A stretch of 64,000 bases of DNA, from NCBI GenBank assembly GCA_963837335.1, contig CAWINS010000058.1:20385-84384 (forward strand), read 5' to 3'. The notes beneath the pieces are model-generated. The model was not told where the DNA came from. It saw only the letters and a list, made by a program, of their open reading frames with translations, and made no database searches. Within the stretch, counting starts at the first letter, position 1. Each line of letters starts with the position of its first letter. Both the position numbers and the translations under genes were made by a program. This stretch comes from RYN-230 sp963837335 (GTDB lineage: Bacteria; Actinomycetota; Actinomycetes; Streptosporangiales; Streptosporangiaceae). This document shows, piece by piece, positions 10,782-19,437 of this stretch.

Positions 10782-11501
10782 CTAGGTCTTCTCCTTCAGC
10801 AGGCTGCCCCGCATGAGACCGAACTCAGCGTTGGCCCGGTCATAGTCGTCAGGCCGCCCGATATCGAACCAGTACCCGGTGAACGAATACTCGCGGGGGG
10901 GAGTACCGCGGGCCAGCAGGTCGAGCACGAGCTCGTCGAATCCGAACGGCAGCCCGGGAGTGTAGGGGGCCAGGGTCCGCTTATTGCAGGCATAGACACC
11001 CATGCTGACCCGGTAGTCGATGGTCGGCTTCTCGGTGAATTCCACGACTGCGCCGTCCCGGGTGGTCAGCACCCCGTAGTCGATCCGGGCCTGGCGTTCG
11101 TAGGTGGCCACGGTGAGCGGCGCGTCGGATTGCCGGTGCTGCCGCAGCAGGTCGGAGTAGTCCAGGTCGGTGAGCACGTCGCCGTTCATGACCAGGAACT
11201 GCTCAGGCAGCTGGTCCAGGATCTGCAGCACCGGCCCCATGGTCCCCAGCGGTACTTCCTCGGGGACGGTGTAGTCGACGGTGATACCCCACCGGCTGCC
11301 ATCACCGATGTAAGACCGGATCAGCTCGCCGAAGTGGCCGATAGCCAGGGTCACGTGGCTGAATCCGCAGTGAGCGAGCTGGCTCAGCGCGATTTCCAGC
11401 ATCGAGTGGTCTTCACCGATCGGGACGAGGGGCTTAGGGAGACGCGTCGTGTACGGGCGGAGCCTGATGCCCTTTCCCCCGGCCAGGATTACCGCGTGCA
11501 T
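10782..11501 (-). CDS. Sugar-1-phosphate nucleotidyltransferase
   Basis: 239 residues from ATG 11501, chosen because a GGAGG lies 6 bp upstream; ATG 11519, which overlaps the previous stop as ATGA, is the alternative. The signature LAGGKGIRLRPYTTRLPKP is the nucleotide-binding and catalytic loop of the RmlA/GalU/GlmU-N family; MNGDVLTDLD is the metal-binding Asp motif, and FTEKP and GVYA follow as expected. It lacks a left-handed beta-helix acyltransferase domain. Role: make the NDP-sugar that the flanking SDR enzymes modify for the PelF-type glycosyltransferase. Confidence 0.87.
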   Translation of the reverse strand: MHAVILAGGKGIRLRPYTTRLPKPLVPIGEDHSMLEIALSQLAHCGFSHVTLAIGHFGELIRSYIGDGSRWGITVDYTVPEEVPLGTMGPVLQILDQLPEQFLVMNGDVLTDLDYSDLLRQHRQSDAPLTVATYERQARIDYGVLTTRDGAVVEFTEKPTIDYRVSMGVYACNKRTLAPYTPGLPFGFDELVLDLLARGTPPREYSFTGYWFDIGRPDDYDRANAEFGLMRGSLLKEKT

Positions 11502-11515
11502 GATGCCTCCGGAAG

Positions 11516-12511
11516 TCATTGGTTGTACTCGTTCGGGTTGTAGCGAGCGAGGTTTTCTGGCTTCAGGAACCACTCGATGGTGCGGCGCAGGCCCTCGTCG
11601 CGGCTGACCCGTGGCTGCCACCCGAGCCGCTCGCGGAGCTGGGACGCGTCACAGACCAGCCGCATCACCTCGGAATCCTTGGGACGCAGCCGCTGCGAAT
11701 CCTCGACGATGTCAGCCTCCACACCCATCAGGGCCGCGATGTCCTCGGCCAGCTGGCCGATCGCCACGTCGGCACCCGGGCCGACGTTGAAGAGCTCCCC
11801 GAGCACCGCCGACGCCGGTGCCTCACCCAGGTCCACGAACGCCGCGACCGTGTCGGTCACGTACGAGAAGTCCCGGGTCGGGTCAAGAGCGCCCAGTTTG
11901 AGCAGGCGGGAACCGGCGGCCAGCTGGATGATGATCGCCGGGATAACGGCGCGGGCCGACTGCCGGGGACCGAACGTGTTGAACGGCCGCAGCGTCACCG
12001 CGGGCGTCCCGAAGCTGAGGTAGTAGGACTCGACCAGCTTGTCTGCCGCGATCTTGGAGGCCGCATACGGCGACTGCGCCTGCAGCAGATGGGCCTCGCT
12101 GATCGGCACGCTGCGGGCCGTGCCGTAGGTCTCGCTGGTCGAGGTGTGCACCAGGCGCGGAGTCTGGCAGGTGCGCACAGCCTCGAGCACGTGCAGCGTG
12201 CCAATCACGTTCGTATCCACGAACGACCGCGGCGCGGAGTAGGAGTAGGGCACGGAGCCCAGGGCTGCCAGGTGGTACACGGCCGCGGTGTCCTCGACCA
12301 GCTCGCGCACGGAGGCGGGGTCGCGCACGTCGCCGAACATCACGTCAACCTGATCCAGGATGTCGGCGTCCAGCACGTCCAGCCAGCCATGCGAGCTGTA
12401 CATGTTGTAGAGCACCATGGCGCGTACCCGGTGGCCGCGCCGCACGAGCGCCTCGACCAGGTGAGAGCCGATGAATCCCTCGGCTCCGGTCACTGCGACT
12501 TGGTCCGTCAT
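11516..12511 (-). CDS. LegB-like NAD-dependent 4,6-dehydratase/epimerase
   Basis: 331 residues from ATG 12511 behind an AAGGGA ribosome-binding site. Extended SDR: TGAEGFIGSHL (GxxGxxG), HTSTSETYGTA, YAASK catalytic motif, RPFNTFGPRQ and RDFSYVTDT. The segment VRAMVLYNMYSSHGWLD is characteristic of the LegB/UDP-sugar 4,6-dehydratase subgroup rather than plain GalE. Product would be an NDP-4-keto-6-deoxy sugar or an epimerised one. Its stop overlaps the possible upstream start of the nucleotidyltransferase, consistent with translational coupling in the polysaccharide operon. Confidence 0.82.
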   Translation of the reverse strand: MTDQVAVTGAEGFIGSHLVEALVRRGHRVRAMVLYNMYSSHGWLDVLDADILDQVDVMFGDVRDPASVRELVEDTAAVYHLAALGSVPYSYSAPRSFVDTNVIGTLHVLEAVRTCQTPRLVHTSTSETYGTARSVPISEAHLLQAQSPYAASKIAADKLVESYYLSFGTPAVTLRPFNTFGPRQSARAVIPAIIIQLAAGSRLLKLGALDPTRDFSYVTDTVAAFVDLGEAPASAVLGELFNVGPGADVAIGQLAEDIAALMGVEADIVEDSQRLRPKDSEVMRLVCDASQLRERLGWQPRVSRDEGLRRTIEWFLKPENLARYNPNEYNQ

Positions 12512-12568
12512 AGTCAACTTCCCTTCTACTGAATTGCGTTCGTTCGCCCAGGTGACGACGCAAGAGTC

Positions 12569-14077
12569 TTAGTAGGCATGCCGCACCGTCCGCCCCAGCA
12601 CGAGCCCCGCATAGCCCGCCAGCACCAGGAGCAGTTCGGTGCACGCCACGATCTGCGCGGCGACCCCCAGGCCGCGGCACGCCACCTCGAAGGCGAGCGC
12701 CGCGGCGCACGCGATCAGGGGAAAGGTCCGGCTGCCGAAGGCCTGGAGCAGCAGCGCCAGGAACATCGCCCCGCCCAGCAGCACGTACGCCATGATCTGC
12801 GGCATGTCGGCCCAGTGCGGCTGGGTGAGACCGGTCTCCGCGGCGATCGCCACGACCGTGGCGGTCAGCAGCGTCACGGCGGTGAGGTACTGCAGCAGCG
12901 CGGCGAGCAGCATCAGCCGGGCCCGGATGGCAAAGACCCGCACTTCTCTCGTGTTGCGCAGCAGCCGCTGCGTCCGGCGCCGGAACGAGATGAGCACCCA
13001 TTCCGCCCCGCCCATGCTCAGCGCCAGCGGCAGCGAGGCGAGCAAGGCCCCAGAACTGGCGCTCCCATTACCAGGCAGCCCGCTGGCGACCGGGAAGACC
13101 AGTAGCCCGGCGGCGATCAGCCCGAAGCCGGCGCTGGAGAGCGCGCCACGCAGGTCAGCGCGCCCGAGCCCGGCACCAGCCGCCAGCGCCGTCCCGCCTG
13201 TCCCGCCCGCCGCGCTGCCGCGCGCGTTCAGCGGGCGGGCGTCGCGGCTGGTCCGCGCGATGGCCAGTCCCAGCGCGAGGACCGGGGTCGCGGCCAGGGC
13301 GATCCAGACCGCGTGTTCCAGGGCCGGAGGCCGGCCCAGGGCCAGGAACACGGCCGAGCCGAGTACTCCGGGGGCCAGCACCACGAGGAGCAGGCGCTCG
13401 GCACCCAGCACCATGAGCGCGGTGGCGCCCAGCATGTACACGCCGACCCCGATACCGAAGATGTAGACGGTTCCCCGCACGTGCATGGTCAGGGCCGTCG
13501 CACCCATGGCCAGGGCGACTCCCGCCGTCCCGATCGATACCCCCGGCAGCAGCAGCCCGGCGGCGTGCGCCCGGTCAGCCCGGCCCAGCTGGGCATAGCC
13601 GAGGTAGGCCAGCGGCTGGCTCAGTGCCCACGAGGTGAGCAGCGCGACGACCAGGACGCTGAGTACGCCCTGGCCGATCAGCAGGCCGGCCGCAGCGGGA
13701 AAGCAGATGGTGGGCAATCCGTAGAGCAGGCCGTGCAACGCAGGCCCGGTTCTGCTTCTGGGCCACGGATCCGGGACCGGCTCGGGCTCGGCGGGCCGGC
13801 GCGGGACCCGCCGGTACATCTCCTCGGCCAGCGCGAACACATCCGAGACGCCGTAACGCTTCCGTACCGCCTGATCATTCAGGCCCTCGAACTCAAGAGC
13901 GCTGGATATTTCGAGGGGGTCAACCGCGGACTCGCACACCGCGATGAACTGCTCGCACAGCTCCTCGATGTTCCGCGGGGTGGCTTCCTCGACGGGTGGT
14001 GCCAGGGCTACCCGCCCGGTCCCGTACACGCCGAGCGACGCGCGATCCCGGTGGCCTGGCAGGGTTCTCGCGATCAT
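12569..14077 (-). CDS. 12-TM polysaccharide-export-like membrane protein, PelG analogue
   Basis: 502 residues. About 115 N-terminal residues are cytosolic and charged (NIEELCEQFIAVCES, DVFALAEEMYRRVP), followed by about 12 hydrophobic helices from residue 118 to the C-terminus, broken by a Gly/Ala loop near 295-325. Its ATG overlaps the glycosyltransferase stop by 4 bp (ATGA), a tight coupling seen for pelF-pelG. PelG in the Pel system is a 12-TM inner-membrane protein that pairs with PelF, so this is the best candidate for the synthase/export channel. I see no sequence signature that proves PelG homology; topology and neighbourhood carry the call. The charged N-terminal domain is not part of classical PelG as I know it. 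Confidence 0.62.
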   Translation of the reverse strand: MIARTLPGHRDRASLGVYGTGRVALAPPVEEATPRNIEELCEQFIAVCESAVDPLEISSALEFEGLNDQAVRKRYGVSDVFALAEEMYRRVPRRPAEPEPVPDPWPRSRTGPALHGLLYGLPTICFPAAAGLLIGQGVLSVLVVALLTSWALSQPLAYLGYAQLGRADRAHAAGLLLPGVSIGTAGVALAMGATALTMHVRGTVYIFGIGVGVYMLGATALMVLGAERLLLVVLAPGVLGSAVFLALGRPPALEHAVWIALAATPVLALGLAIARTSRDARPLNARGSAAGGTGGTALAAGAGLGRADLRGALSSAGFGLIAAGLLVFPVASGLPGNGSASSGALLASLPLALSMGGAEWVLISFRRRTQRLLRNTREVRVFAIRARLMLLAALLQYLTAVTLLTATVVAIAAETGLTQPHWADMPQIMAYVLLGGAMFLALLLQAFGSRTFPLIACAAALAFEVACRGLGVAAQIVACTELLLVLAGYAGLVLGRTVRHAY

Positions 14078-15558
14078 CCTGCGTTCCTCCAGGGCAGCAG
14101 ACCGCCCAGTTGATCACTGGCGTCCCGCCGCGGCGGGACCGGCAGCGGCAGGCCGGCGCCGAGAAAGCTGTAGATCTCGTCGAATGTGCTGATCGCCCCG
14201 TCCACGGTGAAGTGCTCCAGCGCCCGGGTCCGGGCGGCGGCACCCAGACGCTGCCGCAGTTGGTCATCACGCAGCAGCGTGAGGCAGGCCTGCGCCATCC
14301 GGGCTGGGCTGCGCGGCGGGACGACCAGGCCGGTGTCGCCGACCGCTTCGGTGACCCCGCCGACGTCGGTGGCCACGCACGTCCGGCCGCAGGTCATCGC
14401 CTCGATGATGCTGTAGGGAAATCCCTCGGAGACGCTGGACAGGACGAAAAGGCTCCCCGCCTCGTACGCGTCGCGGATGTTCTCCACCCGGCCCTCGAAC
14501 GTGGCTGCCTCGCTGAGGCCGAGCTCGGCGGCCAGAGCCTGGCACCGGTGCAGATAGGACTCCCGGCCCTTGGGCGGGGAGCCGAACAGGCGCAGTCTGG
14601 TGCCGGGCATCTCGCGGTGCACGATGGCGAACGCGCGGAGCAGCGTCTCCAGATCCTTGATCGGGTCCACCCGCCCGACCCACGAGATCGTCGGGATCTC
14701 GGGCTCCCCGACCAGGGGCGGGAAGTTAGCCGGATCGACCCCGTTGTAGACGGTCCGGATATGCCCGGGCTCTGCGCCGAGGCGCTCCTCCCAGCGGCGG
14801 TTGTAGACGTTGCCGGGCGTGATCGTGGCCGCCTCGCTGTAGCCCAGCGCGCAAAGACGGCGCATGAATCCCAGGTGAAAAGCCTTCACCGGCCACCGAT
14901 AGGGCCCCTTGCGGTTCTGCAGGTATTGCTCACGCAGGTACACGCCGTGTTCGGTGACCAGCATCGGGGTGCCGTACTGCCACTTCGCGGCCAGCGCCGG
15001 CAGGACGCCCAGCCCGTTGGTCACCGCGTGCCCGATATCGGCCTTGGCCGGCGGGTATGACAGCGGCCGCAAAGAGTGATCCAGAAGCTGCATCGCGGTC
15101 ACCGCGTCGTGCAGGGTCGGCGCGGGCTGCTGGGCATCGCGCCACCGGTCCCGCCAGGCCTCGCTCAGCAGCCGGACGGCCCGCTCGCTGGCCAGGCCGG
15201 CGCTGAGGTTCCCCCGCTGGGCGTATTCGAACAGCTCGCGTAGCACGTCCGCGAAGCGGGGCTGAGCCTGCGCCGGGGGGTCGAGCAGGATCTGGATGAG
15301 CTGGTCAAGCAGCCGGAAGGGGAGCCCGTCCCGGTGGCTGGTGGCCGTCCCGGCCGGCAGCGGCCCCCAGAGCAGCACCTTGGTCATCGAGGTGACGTTG
15401 TCCGGCAGTTCCCAGACCACCTGCTCGGCGTCGGTCGCCACGATCGCGACCAGATGGAAGTCGTAGCCGGGCATGCCGCGGATCAGCTGATCGCACCACA
15501 CGCTCACTCCGCCGAACCCGAACGGGTAGGTGCCCTCCGTCATCATGGCTATCCTCAT
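14074..15558 (-). CDS. pelF: PelF-type GT4 glycosyltransferase
   Basis: 494 residues. The opening MRIAMMTEGTYPFGFGGVSV matches the DUF3492 N-terminal domain that defines PelF; TEHGVYLREQYLQ near residue 200 is a second PelF-specific motif. The C-terminal GT-B half has WVGRVDPIKDLETLL, the EGFPYSIIEAM nucleotide-sugar motif (EX7E) and ATDVGGVTEAV. PelF polymerises UDP-GalNAc/GlcNAc on the cytosolic face in Pel biosynthesis. First gene of the leftward operon; a second in-frame ATG at 15546 is possible. No PelD/PelE c-di-GMP receptor genes are seen next to it, so control must differ from the Pseudomonas system. Confidence 0.88.
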   Translation of the reverse strand: MRIAMMTEGTYPFGFGGVSVWCDQLIRGMPGYDFHLVAIVATDAEQVVWELPDNVTSMTKVLLWGPLPAGTATSHRDGLPFRLLDQLIQILLDPPAQAQPRFADVLRELFEYAQRGNLSAGLASERAVRLLSEAWRDRWRDAQQPAPTLHDAVTAMQLLDHSLRPLSYPPAKADIGHAVTNGLGVLPALAAKWQYGTPMLVTEHGVYLREQYLQNRKGPYRWPVKAFHLGFMRRLCALGYSEAATITPGNVYNRRWEERLGAEPGHIRTVYNGVDPANFPPLVGEPEIPTISWVGRVDPIKDLETLLRAFAIVHREMPGTRLRLFGSPPKGRESYLHRCQALAAELGLSEAATFEGRVENIRDAYEAGSLFVLSSVSEGFPYSIIEAMTCGRTCVATDVGGVTEAVGDTGLVVPPRSPARMAQACLTLLRDDQLRQRLGAAARTRALEHFTVDGAISTFDEIYSFLGAGLPLPVPPRRDASDQLGGLLPWRNAG

Positions 15559-15921
15559 TCCGGCTGCTCACCGCCCAGGTCGCGGAGAAGTCCGGAGCAT
15601 GCGGACCCGGCGCGGCGGCGCGGCGGCGCCCACGCCAGAATGGACGGCTGTCGCGGCCGCCGCACTCGCTGCGGGAGTTAGCTTAGATTTCACTGAATTG
15701 CCGTGTAAGCGAAAGAGATATGGCATATTTCCCTGCCGCGTTCACATCGTCCAGGCACAGAAGAGCCCCGGTCATGTCCCCGCCCCCCTAGGACGATTCG
15801 TTTCCCGAAATAAGGACCAAACGATCAAGTACGCAGATACCCGCGCAAGATACGCGGCTGAATGTAGACGTGTGCTCGGGCGCCGCGGATGACGTGATCG
15901 TGACTCCCGTTACGAGTTTGT

Positions 15922-15953
15922 TATAATTTTTCAGTCAATTTATTCTGAAAATT
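15922..15953. promoter_or_regulatory. AT-rich intergenic segment with TATAAT box and inverted repeat
   Basis: The 585-bp gap 15571-16155 separates the divergent pelF-like operon and STAND gene and has no coding potential. At its centre is an AT-rich patch very unlike the surrounding DNA. It contains TATAAT at 15922-15927, a weak GTGACT at 15900 spaced 16 bp upstream, and an inverted repeat AATTTTTCAG / CTGAAAATT at 15925-15934 and 15945-15953. This could be a plus-strand promoter with an overlapping operator for the STAND gene, or regulate both directions. The inverted repeat is certain, the function is inferred. Confidence 0.45.
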
Positions 15954-16155
15954 AGATAAAAACGGTATTAACGGACATTGGGTCGGGAGGGCGAGATATC
16001 ACCCAGTTCGCCATCCGGGCGGCAACCTGGCAGGTCACAGAGGTCCGGTTGGCTAGCGTGACGGCCCGTTCCGGTGATCCGCACCTGGCCAGCCGATCAG
16101 ATGTCATCTGGGCCGCCGGGCCAGGCGTCATGTGCAGTAACGGATAGGGGTTGGG

Positions 16156-19100
16156 ATGGCCAGGCAGGATGGGGGCGGGTCGGCCGGCGGTGCCCTGGAG
16201 GTACCGTCCGGCGGGTCAGACCGTCTGGTGCGGCGCCCGGATCTGCTGGCCAAGATCGTCGGCGCGCTGCGGGCGCGCGAGCGGCTGGTGGCCGTGACCG
16301 GGACCGGCGGCACGGGCAAATCCAGTCTGGCCGCCCAGGCCTGCACGGACCGCCAGGTGAGAAAGGCCTTCCGGGACCGGATTGCCTGGCTGGACGTGGG
16401 CCCGGGGCGGGATCCGGTGCTGCTCCTGGCCGCCCTGGCCGACTATCTGGGTCTGTCCGAGGCCGCGACCGGTCTGGCCACGGTCGAGCAAGGGCGCGAG
16501 CAGCTGACGCTGGCGTTGCGGGATAAGCGACTGCTAGTCGTCCTGGACAACGTGCCGGACCGGGAGCTGCTGGACGCGTTCACCGATCTGGGCGCCGGGT
16601 GCACGGTGCTGTTCACTACCCGGCTGCCCGGGCTGGCCGCGGTGACGCGGGCCAGGGAGATCCCGGTGGGCGCGCTGAGCGAGCACCAGTCCCTGGAGGT
16701 CCTGGGCCGCTATACGGGCCAGGACCCGGACACGCTGTCCGATCCGGCGAGGGCGCTGTGTGCCCGCGTCGGCAGGCTCCCGCTGGGCGTGGCCGTGATC
16801 GGCGGAATGGCCGCGGTCGGCCGGTCCTTCGCTGACGTGCGGGCCCTGATCGCCGATCTCCCGGTGGACATGCCGGATGGCCCCGGGCCGGATGGCCCGG
16901 AGGCCGCCCCGGAGCACCGGGCGCTGTGGCGTACGCTCCAGGCTGGCCTGGCTGCCCTGCCCGACGCTGGCCAGCGCCGGTACGGGGATCTGGTCGCGTT
17001 CGCCGGGCACGGCCCCTTTCCCCGGGACGCCGTCCAGGCCTTGTGGCCGCCCCGGCTGGCGGCCGCCGAGGTGGACTGGCTGCTGGCCGAGTTCGTTCGC
17101 CGGTCCCTGCTGCGCACCGCGAAGGCCGGCTGGTATGCCGCCCACGATCTGCAGTACGACGTCCTCAAGGAGCGGGCCGGCCCAGGTGGCCTGGCCGCAG
17201 CACACGCCCGGCTGCTGGAGGGTTACCGCTCCCGTTACCCGGCGGGCTGGGCCGGCTCGGCCGCCGACCCCTACCTGGCCGGCCACCTGGCTGGCCACCT
17301 GCACGAGGCGAACCTCGGCGAGGAACTACACGCGGTGCTGACCGACATCGGCTGGATCCAGGCCCGGCTGGCCCTCGGATCCGCACCTGAGCTCATCCGG
17401 GACTACAGCCTGGCCGCAGACCCGCTCACCCGCCAGATCCGGCGCACCTTGCGGCTGTCCGCAGCCTCGCTGGCCCGCGATCCTTCGCTGGCCCGGGCTG
17501 AGCTGGCCGCCCGCCTGCGCGACCAGGGCGATCCGGGCATCGCCGCCTGGGCCGCGAGCCTGACGGCGATGCCCGACGGTCACGGCCGCGGCGGTCCTGG
17601 CCCGTGGCTCACCCCGCTCCAGCCGGCATCTGCGCCCAGCGCGAGTCCGCTCGAGCAGGTCCTCGCCGCCCACACCGGTTCGGTGCGCGCGGTGGCGGTG
17701 ACCCCAGATGGCCGCCGCGCGGTGAGCGGGGGGGAGGACGGGACGGTGCGGGTGTGGGATCTGGCCGGGGGCCGCGAGGAGGCCGTCCTGGCCGGCCATA
17801 CCGACTGGGTGCGGGCCGTCGCGGTCACGCCGGACGGGGCGCGCGCGGTGAGCGGCAGCGACGACGGGACGGTGCGGGTGTGGGATCTGGCCGGAGGCCG
17901 GGAGGAGGCCGTGCTCAAGGGACATGACCGGCCGGTCTGGTCGGTGGCGGTGACCCCGGACCGGGCCCGCGCGGTGAGCGGGGGTGAGGACGGGACCGTG
18001 CGGGTGTGGGATCTGGCCGCAGGCCAGGAGGAAGCGGTCCTCAAGGGCCATACCCGGCCGGTCTGGTCGGTGGCGGTGACCCCGGACGGGGTCCGCGCGG
18101 TCAGCGGCAGCGGCGACGGGACAGCACGGGTCTGGAATCTGACCACCGGGCGTCAGCAGGCCTGCTTCACCGGGCACAGCGGCGAGGTGTTCTCCGTGGC
18201 CATAACCCCGGACCGCGGCCAGGTGGTCAGCAGCGGCAGTGACGGCACGGTACGGGTGTGGGATCTGGCTGCTGGCCACGAGCACGCCAAGCTCACCGGC
18301 CACACCGGCTGGGTGTGGTCAGTGGCGGCCGCCCCGGACGAGGCCCTGGCCGTGAGCGCAGGTGAGGATGGGTCGGTACGGGTGTGGGATCTGGCCGCGG
18401 GCCGCGAGCACGCCATGCTGACCGGCCATACCCGTCAGGTGTTCTCGGTGGCGGTGACCCTGGACGGGACGCGCGCGGTGAGCGGCAGCGACGACGGGAC
18501 GGTGCGGGTGTGGGATCTGGCCGCGGGCCGCGAGCAGGCCGCCCGCACCAGCCACGTCGGCTGGGTGTTCTCGGTCGCGGTGACGCCGGACGGGGCGCGC
18601 GCGGTGAGCGGCAGCGATGACGGCACGGTGTGGGTCTGGGACCTGGCCCGGGGCCGGGAGGAGGCCGTTCTGACCGGACATGGCCGGCCGGTCTGGTCGG
18701 TGGCGGTGACCCCGGATGGGACCCGGGCGGTGAGCGGCAGCAGCGATGGCACGGTGCGGGTGTGGGACCTGGCCAGGAACCGGGAAGGGATCGTTCTCCA
18801 GGGGCATGGCCGGCCGGTCTGGTCGGTGGCGGTGACCTCGGACGGGACCCGCGCGGTGAGTGGCGGTGAGGACCACGCGGTCCGGGTGTGGGACCTGGCC
18901 GCGGGCCGGGAGCTGGCGGCCGGGCGCGGCCATACCCGTCCCGTGTTCTCGGTCGCGGTGACGCCGGACGGGTCCTGGGCGGTGAGCGGCAGCGGCGACG
19001 GGACGGTGCGGGTGTGGGATCTGGCCTCCGGCCAACGGCAGGCGGTGCTGACCGGCGCTACTGGTGAGCTCTTCTCGATGGCGGTGAGTCCGGACGGGAC

Positions 19101-19437
19101 CCGGGCGGTGAGCGGCAGCAGCGACGGGACGGTGCGGGTCTGGGATCTGCTCTCCGGCCGGGAGCAGGCGGTGCTGACCGGCCACCGCGGCCAGGTGTTC
19201 GCGGTCGCCCTGACCCCGGACGGGGCCCGCGCCGTCAGCGGCGGCGAGGACGCCTCGGTGCGGGTCTGGGACCTGGCCACCCAGGCCGAGATCGCGTGCT
19301 GGACCGCGGCCCATCCCGTCGTCGGCTGTGCCGCGCTACCCGGCCAGCCGTTCAGGGTGGGTGTGGGACAGGCCCAGGGGCCACCGGTACTGCTCGAGCT
19401 CCGATTCCGTAGTCAGGAGCCACTCGGGCAGGGATAG
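16156..19437 (+). CDS. STAND NTPase: NB-ARC-like ATPase with C-terminal WD40 repeats
   Basis: 1,093 residues. Walker A VTGTGGTGKSSLA at about residues 47-59, Walker B LLVVLDNVPD, an FTTRLPG sensor motif (the R/TTR motif of NB-ARC) and LPLGVAVIGG (GLPL-like). A winged-helix and helical part covers about 270-480. From residue ~500 there are 13 clear WD40 repeats (GH...VWSVAVTPDG.RAVSG..DGTVRVWDL) plus a degenerate last blade, enough for two seven-bladed propellers as in Apaf-1. There is no N-terminal effector domain (no TIR, CARD, peptidase or HTH), so it may act as an adaptor. The gene runs 25 bp into the convergent GH114-like gene. Confidence 0.87.
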   Translation: MARQDGGGSAGGALEVPSGGSDRLVRRPDLLAKIVGALRARERLVAVTGTGGTGKSSLAAQACTDRQVRKAFRDRIAWLDVGPGRDPVLLLAALADYLGLSEAATGLATVEQGREQLTLALRDKRLLVVLDNVPDRELLDAFTDLGAGCTVLFTTRLPGLAAVTRAREIPVGALSEHQSLEVLGRYTGQDPDTLSDPARALCARVGRLPLGVAVIGGMAAVGRSFADVRALIADLPVDMPDGPGPDGPEAAPEHRALWRTLQAGLAALPDAGQRRYGDLVAFAGHGPFPRDAVQALWPPRLAAAEVDWLLAEFVRRSLLRTAKAGWYAAHDLQYDVLKERAGPGGLAAAHARLLEGYRSRYPAGWAGSAADPYLAGHLAGHLHEANLGEELHAVLTDIGWIQARLALGSAPELIRDYSLAADPLTRQIRRTLRLSAASLARDPSLARAELAARLRDQGDPGIAAWAASLTAMPDGHGRGGPGPWLTPLQPASAPSASPLEQVLAAHTGSVRAVAVTPDGRRAVSGGEDGTVRVWDLAGGREEAVLAGHTDWVRAVAVTPDGARAVSGSDDGTVRVWDLAGGREEAVLKGHDRPVWSVAVTPDRARAVSGGEDGTVRVWDLAAGQEEAVLKGHTRPVWSVAVTPDGVRAVSGSGDGTARVWNLTTGRQQACFTGHSGEVFSVAITPDRGQVVSSGSDGTVRVWDLAAGHEHAKLTGHTGWVWSVAAAPDEALAVSAGEDGSVRVWDLAAGREHAMLTGHTRQVFSVAVTLDGTRAVSGSDDGTVRVWDLAAGREQAARTSHVGWVFSVAVTPDGARAVSGSDDGTVWVWDLARGREEAVLTGHGRPVWSVAVTPDGTRAVSGSSDGTVRVWDLARNREGIVLQGHGRPVWSVAVTSDGTRAVSGGEDHAVRVWDLAAGRELAAGRGHTRPVFSVAVTPDGSWAVSGSGDGTVRVWDLASGQRQAVLTGATGELFSMAVSPDGTRAVSGSSDGTVRVWDLLSGREQAVLTGHRGQVFAVALTPDGARAVSGGEDASVRVWDLATQAEIACWTAAHPVVGCAALPGQPFRVGVGQAQGPPVLLELRFRSQEPLGQG
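17653..19290 (+). repeat. WD40-encoding tandem repeats (~126 bp units)
   Basis: Thirteen consecutive units of about 126 bp encode the WD40 blades. Several are nearly identical at DNA level, for example the runs coding GRPVWSVAVTPDG and SGSDDGTVRVWDLA. This suggests recent unit duplication or gene conversion and is a spot where short-read assemblies can collapse or expand copies. Confidence 0.8.

Noticed and set aside
17653..19290. Regularly spaced repeats that could be taken for a CRISPR array
   Set aside because: The units are contiguous ~126-bp coding repeats in frame with WD40 blades; no constant short repeat with unique spacers and no cas genes.
17326..19314. Minus-strand frames of 325 and 331 residues opposite the WD40 gene
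   Set aside because: Periodic HRPDRP-type strings are the antisense of the WD40 repeats, not protein.
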